Origin: Sphingomonas panacis
GTDB lineage: Bacteria; Pseudomonadota; Alphaproteobacteria; Sphingomonadales; Sphingomonadaceae
Assembly (NCBI RefSeq): GCF_001717955.1
Contig: NZ_CP014168.1
Location: 1,712,001-1,776,000 of the forward strand
DNA length: 64,000 nt
Direction of reading: 5' to 3'
Positions 8,141 through 17,045 of the stretch are shown here, one piece after another. Numbering within the stretch: position 1 is the first letter of the stretch; every line of letters starts with the position of its first letter. The position numbers and the translations under genes are program-made. Under the pieces are notes generated by a model. The model was given only the letters and a program-made list of their open reading frames with translations. It made no database searches and was not told the DNA's origin.

Positions 8141-8851
8141 ATGAGCTATCGGCTGTGGTACTGGCCTGAAATTCAGGGGCGCGGCGAGTTCGTCCGGCTC
8201 GCGCTGGAGGCCGGCGGCATCGCCTATGAGGATTGCGCGCGGGCGCAGGGTGCTGAGGCGCTGATGGCCAACCTCGCCAGCCACGCCGCCGGGCGCGGGG
8301 CGTTCGCGCCGCCGTATCTGGAAACCGGCGACGGTATCGTATCGCAGGTCGCCAACATCCTCGCCTATCTCGGCGAGACGCACGGCATCGCCCCGTCGGG
8401 GCTGGCCGACCGGCAGTGGCTGAACGGCATCCAGCTCACCATCGCCGATCTCGTCGCCGAGGCGCACAACGTCCACCATCCGGTCGCGATGATGGACTAT
8501 TACGAGGACCAGAAGCCCGAAGCCGCGCGCGCCGCCGCGCAGTTTCGCAGCGAACGCATCCCCAAGTTCCTCGGCTATTTCGAGGCCGCGCTCGGCGCCA
8601 ATCCGGGTGACTGGCTGATGGGCGATGCGTGGAGCTACGGCGACACCTCGCTGTTCCAGATCGTCGCGGGGCTGCGCTATATGTTCCCCGAGCGGATGGG
8701 CGCGATCGAGCGCGACTATCCGAAGCTGATCGCGCTGCACGACCGAGTCGCGGGCCTCGACGGCATCAAGGCGTACCTCGCCAGCGACCGCCGGATCGCG
8801 TTCAACACGCAAGGCATCTTCCGCCACTATCCCGAACTGGACGCGGCATGA
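8141..8851 (+). CDS. Glutathione S-transferase family protein
   Basis: A 236-residue protein with an N-terminal thioredoxin-like domain (LWYWPEIQGRGEFVRLALEA, ending DGIVSQVANILAYLGE) and an all-helical C-terminal domain. The early Tyr residues and the sigma-like RGEFVRLAL helix suit soluble GSTs. First of a tightly packed run GST-NUDIX-pirin-hydrolase with overlapping stop/start codons. Substrate unknown. Confidence 0.88.
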   Translation: MSYRLWYWPEIQGRGEFVRLALEAGGIAYEDCARAQGAEALMANLASHAAGRGAFAPPYLETGDGIVSQVANILAYLGETHGIAPSGLADRQWLNGIQLTIADLVAEAHNVHHPVAMMDYYEDQKPEAARAAAQFRSERIPKFLGYFEAALGANPGDWLMGDAWSYGDTSLFQIVAGLRYMFPERMGAIERDYPKLIALHDRVAGLDGIKAYLASDRRIAFNTQGIFRHYPELDAA

Positions 8852-9303
8852 GCGCGAAGGGGGCCGAGCGCGTGCCGCGTCCCGCCGCGCGCATCCTGCT
8901 GCTCGACGGCGAGGCGCGAATCCTGCTGTTCCGCTTCGATCCCGCCGACCGGCCGCCGTTCTGGTGTACGCCGGGCGGTGCGGTCGACCCCGGCGAAAGC
9001 TATGAAGCGGCGGCGCGGCGCGAATTGTTCGAGGAAACCGGCATCGTCGCCGAGCCGGGCGAGGAGGTGGCGCGCCGCGTCGTCGATTTCGTCACGCTGG
9101 AGGGCCTGCCCGTCACCGCCGACGAACGCTATTTCCGTATCGACGCCGGCACGGTCGAGGTCGATACCAGCGGCCACACCCCGCTCGAACAGCGCGTGAT
9201 GCGCGAATGGCGCTGGTTCTCGCGAGACGAGATCGCCACCTTCCATGAGCCGATCTTCCCGGAGGATCTGCTCGACATGATCGCGACGCGAGAGGCTCTA
9301 TGA
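8848..9303 (+). CDS. NUDIX hydrolase
   Basis: A 151-residue protein with a complete Nudix box (G-x5-E-x7-RE-U-x-EE-x-G-U) running from GGAVDPGESYEAAA through RRELFEETGI at about residues 45-67. This binds the metal for nucleoside diphosphate-X hydrolysis. It starts with an ATG overlapping the GST stop and ends overlapping the pirin start. The substrate cannot be predicted. Confidence 0.92.
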   Translation: MSAKGAERVPRPAARILLLDGEARILLFRFDPADRPPFWCTPGGAVDPGESYEAAARRELFEETGIVAEPGEEVARRVVDFVTLEGLPVTADERYFRIDAGTVEVDTSGHTPLEQRVMREWRWFSRDEIATFHEPIFPEDLLDMIATREAL

Positions 9304-10199
9304 CCGACGATCTCATCATCCAGACCTTGCTGCCGACGACTCACGATCTCGGCGGGTTCAAGGTCCACCGCACGCTTCCGGCCAAGCCGCGCACGATGGT
9401 CGGCCCGTTCATCTTCTTCGACCAGATGGGGCCGGCGCATCTGGACGTGGGGCAGGGCATCGACGTGCGGCCGCACCCGCACATCAACCTCGCCACCGTC
9501 ACCTATCTGTTCGCCGGGGCGATCGAGCACCGCGATTCGATCGGCAGCGCGGCGCGGATCGAACCGGGCGCGGTCAATCTGATGACCGCCGGGCACGGCA
9601 TCGTCCATTCCGAACGCTCGCCCGCCGACGAGCGCGCGGGCGGCCCCGAACTGTCGGGCATCCAGACCTGGCTCGCTTTGCCCGAGAAGGACGAGGAGAT
9701 GGACCCGGCGTTCGAGCATGTCGCGGAAACCGCGCTGCCGGTGTTCGGCGACGGCACGGTGCAGGCGCGCGTCATCATGGGTGAGCTGTGGGGCGTGCGG
9801 GCGCCGACCACCACCTATGCGCAGACGATCTATGCGGACATCGTGCTGGGCGCGGGCGGCAGCGTTCCGATCGATTCGTCCGCCGACGAACGCGCGCTGT
9901 ACGTGGCGCTCGGCGAGGCGACGCTCGACGGGATGACGCTTGAGCCGATGACGCTCTACGTGCTTCGCCCCGGCACCACGCCGACCTTGCGCTCGGCGAG
10001 CGGCGGCCGCGTGATGCTGGCGGGTGGCGAAGCCTTCGCCACGCCGCGCCACGTGTTCTGGAACTTCGTCTCCTCGCGCCGCGAGCGGATCAACGACGCC
10101 AAACGCGCGTGGAAAGCGCAGGAGTTTCCCAAGGTGCCGGGCGACGACGCGGAATGGATTCCGCTCCCCGAGGTGCCGCTTACGGTCAGTTACCCGTGA
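9300..10199 (+). CDS. Pirin-family bicupin
   Basis: A 299-residue pirin: metal-binding His in VRPHPHINLATVTYL and HGIVHSE in the N-terminal cupin, a C-terminal cupin from about residue 165, and ATPRHVFWNFVSSRRERI near the end. Bacterial pirins include quercetinases and redox-responsive regulators. The stop overlaps the GTG of the following hydrolase. Confidence 0.92.
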   Translation: MTDDLIIQTLLPTTHDLGGFKVHRTLPAKPRTMVGPFIFFDQMGPAHLDVGQGIDVRPHPHINLATVTYLFAGAIEHRDSIGSAARIEPGAVNLMTAGHGIVHSERSPADERAGGPELSGIQTWLALPEKDEEMDPAFEHVAETALPVFGDGTVQARVIMGELWGVRAPTTTYAQTIYADIVLGAGGSVPIDSSADERALYVALGEATLDGMTLEPMTLYVLRPGTTPTLRSASGGRVMLAGGEAFATPRHVFWNFVSSRRERINDAKRAWKAQEFPKVPGDDAEWIPLPEVPLTVSYP

Positions 10200-11041
10200 T
10201 CCGCGTGCCGCTTGCCACCGGCGTCGAGCTCGATGTCGCGGTAGCGGGGGATCCGGCGCACCCGGCGATCATCCTGCTCCACGGCTTCCCGGAATCGCAC
10301 CGCACCTGGCGGCACCAGATTCCCGAACTCGCGCGCGACCATTTCGTGATCGCGCCGGACCAGCGCGGTTATGCGCGCTCGTCCAAGCCGGCTGCGGTGA
10401 GCGATTACGCGCCCGACAAGATCATCGCCGACGTGTTCGCGCTGGCCGATCATCTCGGGCGGTCGACCTTCACGCTGGTCGGCCATGACTGGGGCGGCGC
10501 GATCGCGTGGGGCGCGGCCTTGACCCGGCCGGAGCGGGTGGAACGGCTGGTGATCCTCAACGCGCCGCACCCGTACCGCTTTCAGCAGACCCTGCGCGAT
10601 GACCCGGCGCAGCGGCGGGCGAGCGGCTATATCGGCTTCATTCGCAATACCCGGATCGATCGGTCGCGGCTGCTCGCTGGCGCGTTCGGCAACCGCATCG
10701 TCCAGCGACTCGCCGTGCTGGCGGTGGGGCGCGAGCGCGCCGCGCATCTCGACGAATGGAGCCAGCCCGGTGCGATGACCGCGATGCTCAACTGGTATCG
10801 CGCCGCCGGGATGATGACCCCCGCCGATGATGCGACGCCGGCACCGATCGTCAGCCAGCCGACTCTGGTGATATGGGGCATGCGCGACCGCTATCTGCTG
10901 CCGGTGCAGATCGAAGGGCTGGACGGGCTGGTGCCCGACCTGACGCTGGTCAAACTCGACGCCGGGCATTTCACGCCCTGGGCGGCGGCGGGTGCGGTCA
11001 ACGCCGCGCTATGCGACTGGCTCAGGATCAAGGGCGTGTAA
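10196..11041 (+). CDS. Alpha/beta hydrolase, epoxide-hydrolase-like
   Basis: A 281-residue alpha/beta hydrolase. HGFPESHRTWRHQ forms the oxyanion hole, GHDWGG carries the nucleophilic Asp typical of epoxide hydrolases and haloalkane dehalogenases, and the catalytic His is in DAGHFTPW. The GTG start overlaps the pirin stop. Without tools, epoxide hydrolase cannot be separated from dehalogenase, but epoxide hydrolase is more usual with HGFPE. Confidence 0.85.
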   Translation: MIRVPLATGVELDVAVAGDPAHPAIILLHGFPESHRTWRHQIPELARDHFVIAPDQRGYARSSKPAAVSDYAPDKIIADVFALADHLGRSTFTLVGHDWGGAIAWGAALTRPERVERLVILNAPHPYRFQQTLRDDPAQRRASGYIGFIRNTRIDRSRLLAGAFGNRIVQRLAVLAVGRERAAHLDEWSQPGAMTAMLNWYRAAGMMTPADDATPAPIVSQPTLVIWGMRDRYLLPVQIEGLDGLVPDLTLVKLDAGHFTPWAAAGAVNAALCDWLRIKGV

Positions 11042-11118
11042 CGTAACCGGCCCATTTTGGTTCCGTGTCCCGAAAAATTTACCGATTGTTGGGCATATTC
11101 GGCTAACAGCCTCCCGCA

Positions 11119-12810
11119 ATGCCGTGGCGCTCATCCCTTCGCTGTCTTGCCTGGCTCCTCGCGATGCTGGTTTCGCTGTGCGTGGGTGCGGCGAATGCGC
11201 AGGTCGGGCCGATCGGTCTGCCGATCCGCGCGTGCGTGCTGCGCGACGCGCCCGGGCTGGCCGCGGCGAAACTGTTCCACGCGCCCGAGCGCTTCGACTG
11301 CGCGACACCGCAGATTCGCCTGGGTGGCGGCGACTTCTGGCTGCTCAGCCAGCCACTCGACTTACCCGTCGCCAGCGACGCGCTCGCGGTGCGATCGTCG
11401 AGCGTGTGGCAGCGCGCGATGACCATTCATGCGCTGTACGCCGACGGCACGATCGTCTCGATTCGCAGCGACGATGTCGCGGCCTCGCGCCACCTCAGGC
11501 TTGGCGCGATCTTCCAGCGCTGGTTGCCGCGGCGGTCGGCGCCGTTGGTGCGTCTGCTCTGGCATGTCGAGGGCGCCGCCAATCTGCGCGGCATCCTGCT
11601 TGCACCGACGCTGGCGACGGACGCGGAGGTGACGCGATCCGATACGCGTCTCGCCGCGCTGTACGCCGGGGTCGGCGGGGCGTGCGCGGCGCTGCTGCTG
11701 TTCAATCTCGGCCTCGCCTATGCGCTGCGCCACCGCTTCATGCCGTACTACTGCCTGATGATGATCGCGCTGCTCGCCTATGACGTGAGCTCGTCGGGCG
11801 CGCTCGCGTGGCTGATGCCCGATCTCGCCAATACCGCGCGGATGCGGATCAACTATGTGCTGCTCGCGCTGGTCGCGGTGTCCGCGCTCGCGTTTCTGCG
11901 CAACTTCTTCGAACGGCGGGTGATGACGCCGTGGCTCAAGCGAGTCTGCGTCGCGGCGGCCGTGTCGGTTGGCGTGCCGGCGATGGGAATCGCGCTGATC
12001 GCGCCGGTCGCGTTGCGTCTGTTCGACACGCTCTATGCGTTCGGTTTCCTGTTCCTGCTCGGTTCGATTGTGCCGATCCTCGTCAATGCGTGGCGCCGGC
12101 ATAGCGCGTTCCTGCCGTTCTTCACGATCGCCTGGGCGCTGCCGATCGCCTTCGCGGTCGTGCGCGCGGCGTCGAGCCTGTTCGGCTGGTCGTATGATTT
12201 CTGGCTCGACAATTCGTCGGTCATATCGATGACGTTGGAGGCGCTGCTGTCGAGCCTCGCGATCGGACACCGCGTGCTGTTGCTCACCCGCGAGCGCGAC
12301 GAGGCGCGCGAGCAGGAGATCGCCGCGCGGCTGCTCGCCGATACCGATCCGCTCACTGGCCTGCTCAACCGGCGCGCGTTCCTGCGTGGCGCGGTCGGGC
12401 ATGAAGGCGATTTCACGCTTCTGCTCGCCGATCTCGACCATTTCAAACACGTCAACGAAACGATCGGTCACGACGGCGGCGACGAGGTGCTGCGCATCTT
12501 CGCGCGCACGCTGCGTCAGGCGCTCCCTGCTGGCACGTTGGTCGCGCGGCTCGGCGGCGAGGAATTCGCGGTGGTGATCGCAAACCACAAGGATACGCTC
12601 GCCGACGACCTGCTCGATCGGCTGCGGCAGGCGCGCATGCCGTTCGATATCACGGTGACGGCAAGCATCGGCCAATGTCGCGGACCGCTGATGCGCGAGG
12701 CCGACTGGAAGGCGCTGTACCGATCAGCCGATGCCGCTTTGTACGAGGCGAAGAAGGCCGGTCGCGACCGGGTGCGCGGCGCGCCCGCGCTCCGCCGCTT
12801 CGCCGCCTGA
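11119..12810 (+). CDS. Membrane diguanylate cyclase (7TMR-DISM-GGDEF)
   Basis: A 563-residue protein: signal peptide (about 1-28), an extracytoplasmic region to about 170, seven predicted membrane helices (about 175-390) of the 7TMR-DISM type, a short coiled coil (LTRERDEAREQEIAARLL), and a GGDEF domain with active site GGEEF. The usual RxxD inhibitory site five residues before GGEEF is absent, so product inhibition through that site is unlikely. It would make cyclic di-GMP in response to an external ligand. Downstream of the purine-unrelated hydrolase gene, with its own 77-bp upstream gap. Confidence 0.9.
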   Translation: MPWRSSLRCLAWLLAMLVSLCVGAANAQVGPIGLPIRACVLRDAPGLAAAKLFHAPERFDCATPQIRLGGGDFWLLSQPLDLPVASDALAVRSSSVWQRAMTIHALYADGTIVSIRSDDVAASRHLRLGAIFQRWLPRRSAPLVRLLWHVEGAANLRGILLAPTLATDAEVTRSDTRLAALYAGVGGACAALLLFNLGLAYALRHRFMPYYCLMMIALLAYDVSSSGALAWLMPDLANTARMRINYVLLALVAVSALAFLRNFFERRVMTPWLKRVCVAAAVSVGVPAMGIALIAPVALRLFDTLYAFGFLFLLGSIVPILVNAWRRHSAFLPFFTIAWALPIAFAVVRAASSLFGWSYDFWLDNSSVISMTLEALLSSLAIGHRVLLLTRERDEAREQEIAARLLADTDPLTGLLNRRAFLRGAVGHEGDFTLLLADLDHFKHVNETIGHDGGDEVLRIFARTLRQALPAGTLVARLGGEEFAVVIANHKDTLADDLLDRLRQARMPFDITVTASIGQCRGPLMREADWKALYRSADAALYEAKKAGRDRVRGAPALRRFAA

Positions 12811-12863
12811 GCCGCTTGTCGCTCTGTGGCGTTTACGGTAAGCGGTTCGCAGGAGACCAAGCC

Positions 12864-13061
12864 ATGCGCAATCGACGGATCGCTCTTTTCGTTGCCGTGG
12901 CGTTGGTGATGGTTGCAGCCGCGCGGCACCCGTCGGCCGATCTTCGCGTTCTGCTCCACGATCCCTCGGACCTCGCGCCGCACCGTGTTCAGGCGGCGAT
13001 CGATCTGGGGGTGATGGCGGTTTCGGTTCTCATCACCTGGACGTCGCACCGCTTCGCTTGA
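12864..13061 (+). CDS. Small membrane protein, unknown
   Basis: A 65-residue ORF with an AGGAGA ribosome site. It has a basic N-terminus (MRNRR), a hydrophobic helix (about residues 6-20), a polar middle and a second hydrophobic stretch (AIDLGVMAVSVLITW). I do not recognise a family. It ends before a repeat element and lies between the GGDEF gene and the purine cluster. The good ribosome site and amphipathic composition argue for a real gene. Confidence 0.5.
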   Translation: MRNRRIALFVAVALVMVAAARHPSADLRVLLHDPSDLAPHRVQAAIDLGVMAVSVLITWTSHRFA

Positions 13062-13079
13062 GCGGGACTGGAGCCAGCC

Positions 13080-13161
13080 CGTCATGCCAGCGAAACCTGG
13101 CACCTTTCGAGGCGAGGGCGCGCGCATGCCGCGAGAGACCCCAGCGTTCGCTGGGGTGACG
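13080..13161. repeat. Dispersed inverted repeat, family B copy
   Basis: Begins CGTCATGCCAGCG and ends CGCTGGGGTGACG, with imperfect complementary arms and an internal CGCGAGAGACCCCAGCG. Closely similar to the copy inside allC at 20166-20246. Lies between the small membrane protein and the purine cluster. Confidence 0.75.
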
Positions 13162-13189
13162 AGGACGTTCCCTGCACGCTTTTTTGCAA

Positions 13190-13218
13190 CGATCCATGTT
13201 CGTCATTGTGTTGGATCG
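13190..13218. promoter_or_regulatory. Candidate operator before the purine cluster
   Basis: CGATCCA (13190-13196) and TGGATCG (13212-13218) form a 7-bp inverted repeat with a 15-bp spacer. It ends 25 bp before the first gene of the 16-kb cluster, in the only sizeable upstream gap. A regulator site here is inference; no regulator gene lies in the cluster. Confidence 0.3.
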
Positions 13219-13243
13219 GTAGGGCGGGAGCGGGCATAGCGCG

Positions 13244-14383
13244 ATGATGGGGCGCGCGTTCAAGCTGGTACTTTCGATCGACCGATTCCTGCTGCTGCTG
13301 ATCGCGGTGGTGGTGGGCGCGTCGCTGTTGCCGGTGCGCGGGGTGGCCGCGGGCTGGGTCGATCTCGCCGCCGATCTCGCCATAGCCTTGCTGTTCTTCC
13401 TGCACGGCGCCAAATTGTCGCGCGCGGCGATCGTCCAGGGCATCGGCAACCTCAAGCTGCACGCGCTGGTGCTCGCATCGACCTATCTGCTGTTTCCTTT
13501 GCTCGGGCTGGCGCTGGTCGCGCTGCTGCACGGCTGGGGCAATCCGCTGCTGCTGTCGGGGCTGCTGTTCCTGACGTTGCTGCCCTCGACGGTGCAATCC
13601 TCGATCGCCTTTACGGCGATCGCGCGCGGCGATGTCGCGGCGGCGGTGTGCAGCGCGTCGCTGTCCAATCTGCTCGGCATCTTCGTGACGCCGCTGCTGG
13701 TCGTGCTGTTCATGCGGGCCGATGGCAACGGCGCGGTGTCGTCCTGGCATTCGATCTGGACGATCGCGGTGCAATTGCTGCTGCCCTTCGTCGCCGGGCA
13801 TCTGCTGCGCCCGGTGATCGGCGGCTTCGTCGATCGCAACAAGAAGATCCTCCAGCCGGTCGATCGTGGCTCGATCCTGCTCGTCGTCTATTCGGCGTTC
13901 AGCGCGGCGGTGGTGAACGGCATCTGGACTCAGGTGAACGTCGCCGATCTCGCCGGGCTGCTCGGCCTGAGCGCGGTGCTGCTGGCGGCGGTGATGGGGG
14001 TGAACGTGCTGACCGCGCGGCTCGCCGGTCTGTCGCGCGAGGATTTCATCGTGCTGCTGTTCTGCGGATCGAAGAAGAGCCTTGCCTCGGGCGTGCCGAT
14101 GGCGGGGGCGCTGTTCGCGCCGGCGCACGTCGGGCTGATGGTGCTGCCGCTGATGATCTTCCACCAGTTGCAATTGTTCGTCTGCGCGGCGCTGGCGGGT
14201 CGCTTCCGCAGCGTGGCCGACGCGCGCGCCGCGGCAGCGGCGATCCCGCGCACCGAGGCCGAGATCGCCGCCGCGGCGAAGGCGGCCGGCGTGCCGGTTC
14301 CCGAGGCATGTCTGCCGGGCGTGACCGCCAACCTCGCGCTGCTCGAACGGCATGCGGCGACGCTGCGGGGCACGCCGCAATGA
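13244..14383 (+). CDS. BASS-family (bile acid:Na+ symporter-like) transporter with AtzG/HpxX-like tail
   Basis: A 379-residue membrane protein of the YfeH-like bile acid:sodium symporter family, with about ten hydrophobic helices through residue 310. Family motifs include LLPSTVQSSIAFTAIARGDV and LLFCGSKKSLASGVPMA. YfeH-type proteins are about 330 residues. The extra C-terminus (about 334-379: RTEAEIAAAAKAAGVPV, then PGVTANLALLERHAATL) resembles DUF4089, the fold of AtzG/HpxX, which is the small obligate partner of AtzE-type amidases. The next gene is an AtzE-type amidase whose ATG overlaps this stop. A fusion of transporter and amidase-partner domain is my inference. The transport substrate may be an anion of ureide breakdown. 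Confidence 0.85.
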   Translation: MMGRAFKLVLSIDRFLLLLIAVVVGASLLPVRGVAAGWVDLAADLAIALLFFLHGAKLSRAAIVQGIGNLKLHALVLASTYLLFPLLGLALVALLHGWGNPLLLSGLLFLTLLPSTVQSSIAFTAIARGDVAAAVCSASLSNLLGIFVTPLLVVLFMRADGNGAVSSWHSIWTIAVQLLLPFVAGHLLRPVIGGFVDRNKKILQPVDRGSILLVVYSAFSAAVVNGIWTQVNVADLAGLLGLSAVLLAAVMGVNVLTARLAGLSREDFIVLLFCGSKKSLASGVPMAGALFAPAHVGLMVLPLMIFHQLQLFVCAALAGRFRSVADARAAAAAIPRTEAEIAAAAKAAGVPVPEACLPGVTANLALLERHAATLRGTPQ

Positions 14384-15711
14384 GGCGGGCGACCGAGATC
14401 GCCGCCGATGTCCGCGCCGGGCGCGTCACCGCGTCGGCGATCGTCGAGGCGTGCCTTGCCGCGCTCGCGCAGGACGACTTGGTCGCCGTCACCCGCATCC
14501 TCGCCGATCGCGCGCGGGCCGAGGCGGCGGCGGTGGATGCGCAGATCGCCGCCGGGCGCGATCCGGGGCCGCTCGCTGGCGTGCCGTATGGCGTCAAGGA
14601 TCTGTTCGACGTCGCCGGGCTGTCGACCACCGCCGGCTCGGCGCTTTACGCCGATGCCGCGCCGGCGCGCGCCGATGCCGAGGCGATCCGCCGGTTGCGA
14701 GACGCCGGCGCGGTGCTGGTCGCGACGCTCAACATGGACGAATTCGCCTACGGCTTCGCGACCATCAACGCGGCCTATGGCACCACGCGCAACCCGCACG
14801 ATCCGGCACGGCTGGCGGGCGGCTCGTCGGGTGGATCGGCGGCGGTGGTCGCGGCCGGGCTGCTGCCGTTCGCGCTCGGATCGGACACCAACGGCTCGAT
14901 CCGCGTCCCCGCCAGCCTGACCGGCGTGTACGGCATCAAGGCCACGCACGACGCGGTGCCGATGGCGGGCGTGTTCCCGTTCGCAAAGAGCTTCGACGAT
15001 ATCGGCCCGTTCACCGTCTCGGTCGCCGATATGCGGCTGGTGTGGGATGTGCTGAGCGGCACCACCGCCGAGCCGACCGAGCAACCGTTGCGCGTCGCAT
15101 TGCTCGGCGGGCGGTTCCGCGAGAATGTCGATCCCGATCAGCTCGCCGCGATGGCCGAGATCGCGCCCGACGCCCCGGTCATCGAACTCCCCGACATCGC
15201 CCGCGCCCGCTCGGCGGCATTCGTCATCACCGCATATGAGGGGGGCAAGCTTCACCGCGCCGCGCTCGCCGAACAGCCGATGGCGTTCGATCCGCAAGTC
15301 CGCGACCGGCTGATCGCGGGCGCGCTGCTCCCGCACGCGCTGTATGACGAAGCACAGGCGTTTCGCGCCGCCTTCAAGCAGCGCATCGCCGATCTGATCG
15401 CGCCCTATGACGTGCTGCTCGCGCCCGCCACGCCGTGCGTCGCGCCGCTGATCGCCGATCCGCGCATCACGATCGACGGCGCGCTCAGCCCGGCGCGCGC
15501 CGATCTCGGCATTCACAGCCAGCCGGTCAGCTTCCTCGGCCTTCCGTCGCTGGCGATGCCGCTCGCGCGGCCGGGGCGGTTGCCGCTGGGGTTGCAGGCG
15601 ATCGGCCACGCCGGCACCGAGCGGACGCTGTTCCGCTTCGCCGCGCGGCTGGAAGGACAAGGGGTGGTCGGCGTTTCGCCGGCGGGGGCGTTGCAGGGGG
15701 ACATGGCATGA
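14380..15711 (+). CDS. AtzE/HpxY-type amidase
   Basis: A 443-residue amidase-signature enzyme with the Ser-cisSer-Lys triad: Lys73 (PYGVKDLFDV), Ser149 (GGSSGGSAA) and Ser173 (SDTNGSIRVPAS). The 24-residue spacing between the serines is typical. The DTNGSIR variant matches AtzE, the 1-carboxybiuret hydrolase, and HpxY of ureide clusters rather than GatA. With HpxZ and HpxW nearby, it probably acts on oxalurate or a related carbamoylated acid. AtzE-type enzymes need the small AtzG partner, and no free atzG is present, but the preceding transporter ends in a similar sequence. Confidence 0.85.
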   Translation: MRRATEIAADVRAGRVTASAIVEACLAALAQDDLVAVTRILADRARAEAAAVDAQIAAGRDPGPLAGVPYGVKDLFDVAGLSTTAGSALYADAAPARADAEAIRRLRDAGAVLVATLNMDEFAYGFATINAAYGTTRNPHDPARLAGGSSGGSAAVVAAGLLPFALGSDTNGSIRVPASLTGVYGIKATHDAVPMAGVFPFAKSFDDIGPFTVSVADMRLVWDVLSGTTAEPTEQPLRVALLGGRFRENVDPDQLAAMAEIAPDAPVIELPDIARARSAAFVITAYEGGKLHRAALAEQPMAFDPQVRDRLIAGALLPHALYDEAQAFRAAFKQRIADLIAPYDVLLAPATPCVAPLIADPRITIDGALSPARADLGIHSQPVSFLGLPSLAMPLARPGRLPLGLQAIGHAGTERTLFRFAARLEGQGVVGVSPAGALQGDMA

Positions 15712-17045
15712 CGGACGAACAGGCGGCACCGCCGGGGCTGCTGGAGCGATATTTCGGCCTCGCCCGGCGCGGCACGACCGTGCGCACCGAAGTGCTGGCC
15801 GGCGCCACCACCTTCCTGACGATGGCCTATATCGTGCTGGTCAATCCCGCGATCCTCGGCCTCGCCGGCATGCCGGTCGCCGCGGTCGCGGCGGCGACCT
15901 GCTTCGCCGCCGCCTTCGCCTCGATCCTGATGGGGCTGGTCGCGAACACCCCGCTCGGCCTCGCACCGGGCATGGGGCTCAACGCCTATTTCAGCTTCAC
16001 CGTCGTCCAGCAGATGCACGTGCCCTGGCCGGTCGCGCTCGGCTGCGTGTTCATCTCGGGCATCTGCTTTCTGGTCCTGACGCTGACCGGCGTGCGCCAG
16101 TTGATCGTCGCGGTGATCCCGACCTATCTGTTCGCCGCCGTCGCGGGCGGCATCGGGCTGTTCATCGGCTTCATCGGGCTGAAGGATGCCGGCATCGTCG
16201 TCGCCAACCCGGCGACCTTCGTCGCGCTCGGCAATCTGCGCGAGCCGGCTGCGGCGGTGGCGCTGTTCGGGCTGCTGCTGATCGGCGCGCTCAGCGTGTG
16301 GGGCGTGCGCGGCGCGATGCTGATCGGCATCGTCGGCACGACGATCGTCGGCTGGCTGGCCGGGCTGGTGATCTTCAAGCCCGAACCGTACAGCCTCGCC
16401 GCGCTGACCGGCACGGCGTTCAAGCTCGATCTGGCCGGCGTGTTCAAGCTGTCGGGCGGCGTGTTCGAGATCGTCTTCGTGTTCCTGTTCGTCGATCTGT
16501 TCGACAATATCGGCACGCTCGTCGCCGTCACCAAGCGCGCCGGGCTGATGGACGCCGCCGGGCGAATCCCCGGCCTCAACCGTATCCTCATCGCCGATGC
16601 GACCGCGACGATCGTCGGATCGATGGCGGGCACCAGCACGGTCACGTCCTACGTCGAAAGCGCAGCGGGCGTGCAGGCGGGCGGGCGCACCGGGCTGACC
16701 GCGGTCGTCACCGGGCTGCTGTTCTTCGCGACGATGTTCGTCGCGCCGTATGCGCAGATCGTGCCGCTGGCGGCGACCGCGCCCGCGCTCATCATCGTCG
16801 GCGGGCTGATGCTGCTGCCGCTGACCGAGGTCGAGTGGGAAGACCCGCTCTCGGCGATCCCCGCCTTCCTCACGGTCGCGATGATCCCGCTGACCTTCTC
16901 GATCGCCAACGGCCTCGCCTTCGGCATCACCGCGCACGCCGCGCTCAAGCTGCTGCGCGGCACGATCACGCGGGGCGACTGGTTCCTGCTGGTGCTCGCG
17001 GCCCTGTTCGTGGTGCGCTTCGTGTGGATGAGCGCGGGGGCATGA
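15708..17045 (+). CDS. NCS2-family purine permease (AzgA type)
   Basis: A 445-residue polytopic membrane protein beginning with the AzgA-like LLERYFGLARRGTTVRTEVL and containing MAYIVLVNPAIL, APGMGLNAYFSFTVV and a membrane Glu/Asp-rich segment (FLFVDLFDNIGTLVAV), followed by GTSTVTSYVESAAG. This is the hypoxanthine/guanine/adenine proton symporter branch of NCS2. It would bring purine bases into the cytoplasm for the deaminases encoded downstream. ATG overlaps the amidase stop. Confidence 0.93.
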   Translation: MTDEQAAPPGLLERYFGLARRGTTVRTEVLAGATTFLTMAYIVLVNPAILGLAGMPVAAVAAATCFAAAFASILMGLVANTPLGLAPGMGLNAYFSFTVVQQMHVPWPVALGCVFISGICFLVLTLTGVRQLIVAVIPTYLFAAVAGGIGLFIGFIGLKDAGIVVANPATFVALGNLREPAAAVALFGLLLIGALSVWGVRGAMLIGIVGTTIVGWLAGLVIFKPEPYSLAALTGTAFKLDLAGVFKLSGGVFEIVFVFLFVDLFDNIGTLVAVTKRAGLMDAAGRIPGLNRILIADATATIVGSMAGTSTVTSYVESAAGVQAGGRTGLTAVVTGLLFFATMFVAPYAQIVPLAATAPALIIVGGLMLLPLTEVEWEDPLSAIPAFLTVAMIPLTFSIANGLAFGITAHAALKLLRGTITRGDWFLLVLAALFVVRFVWMSAGA

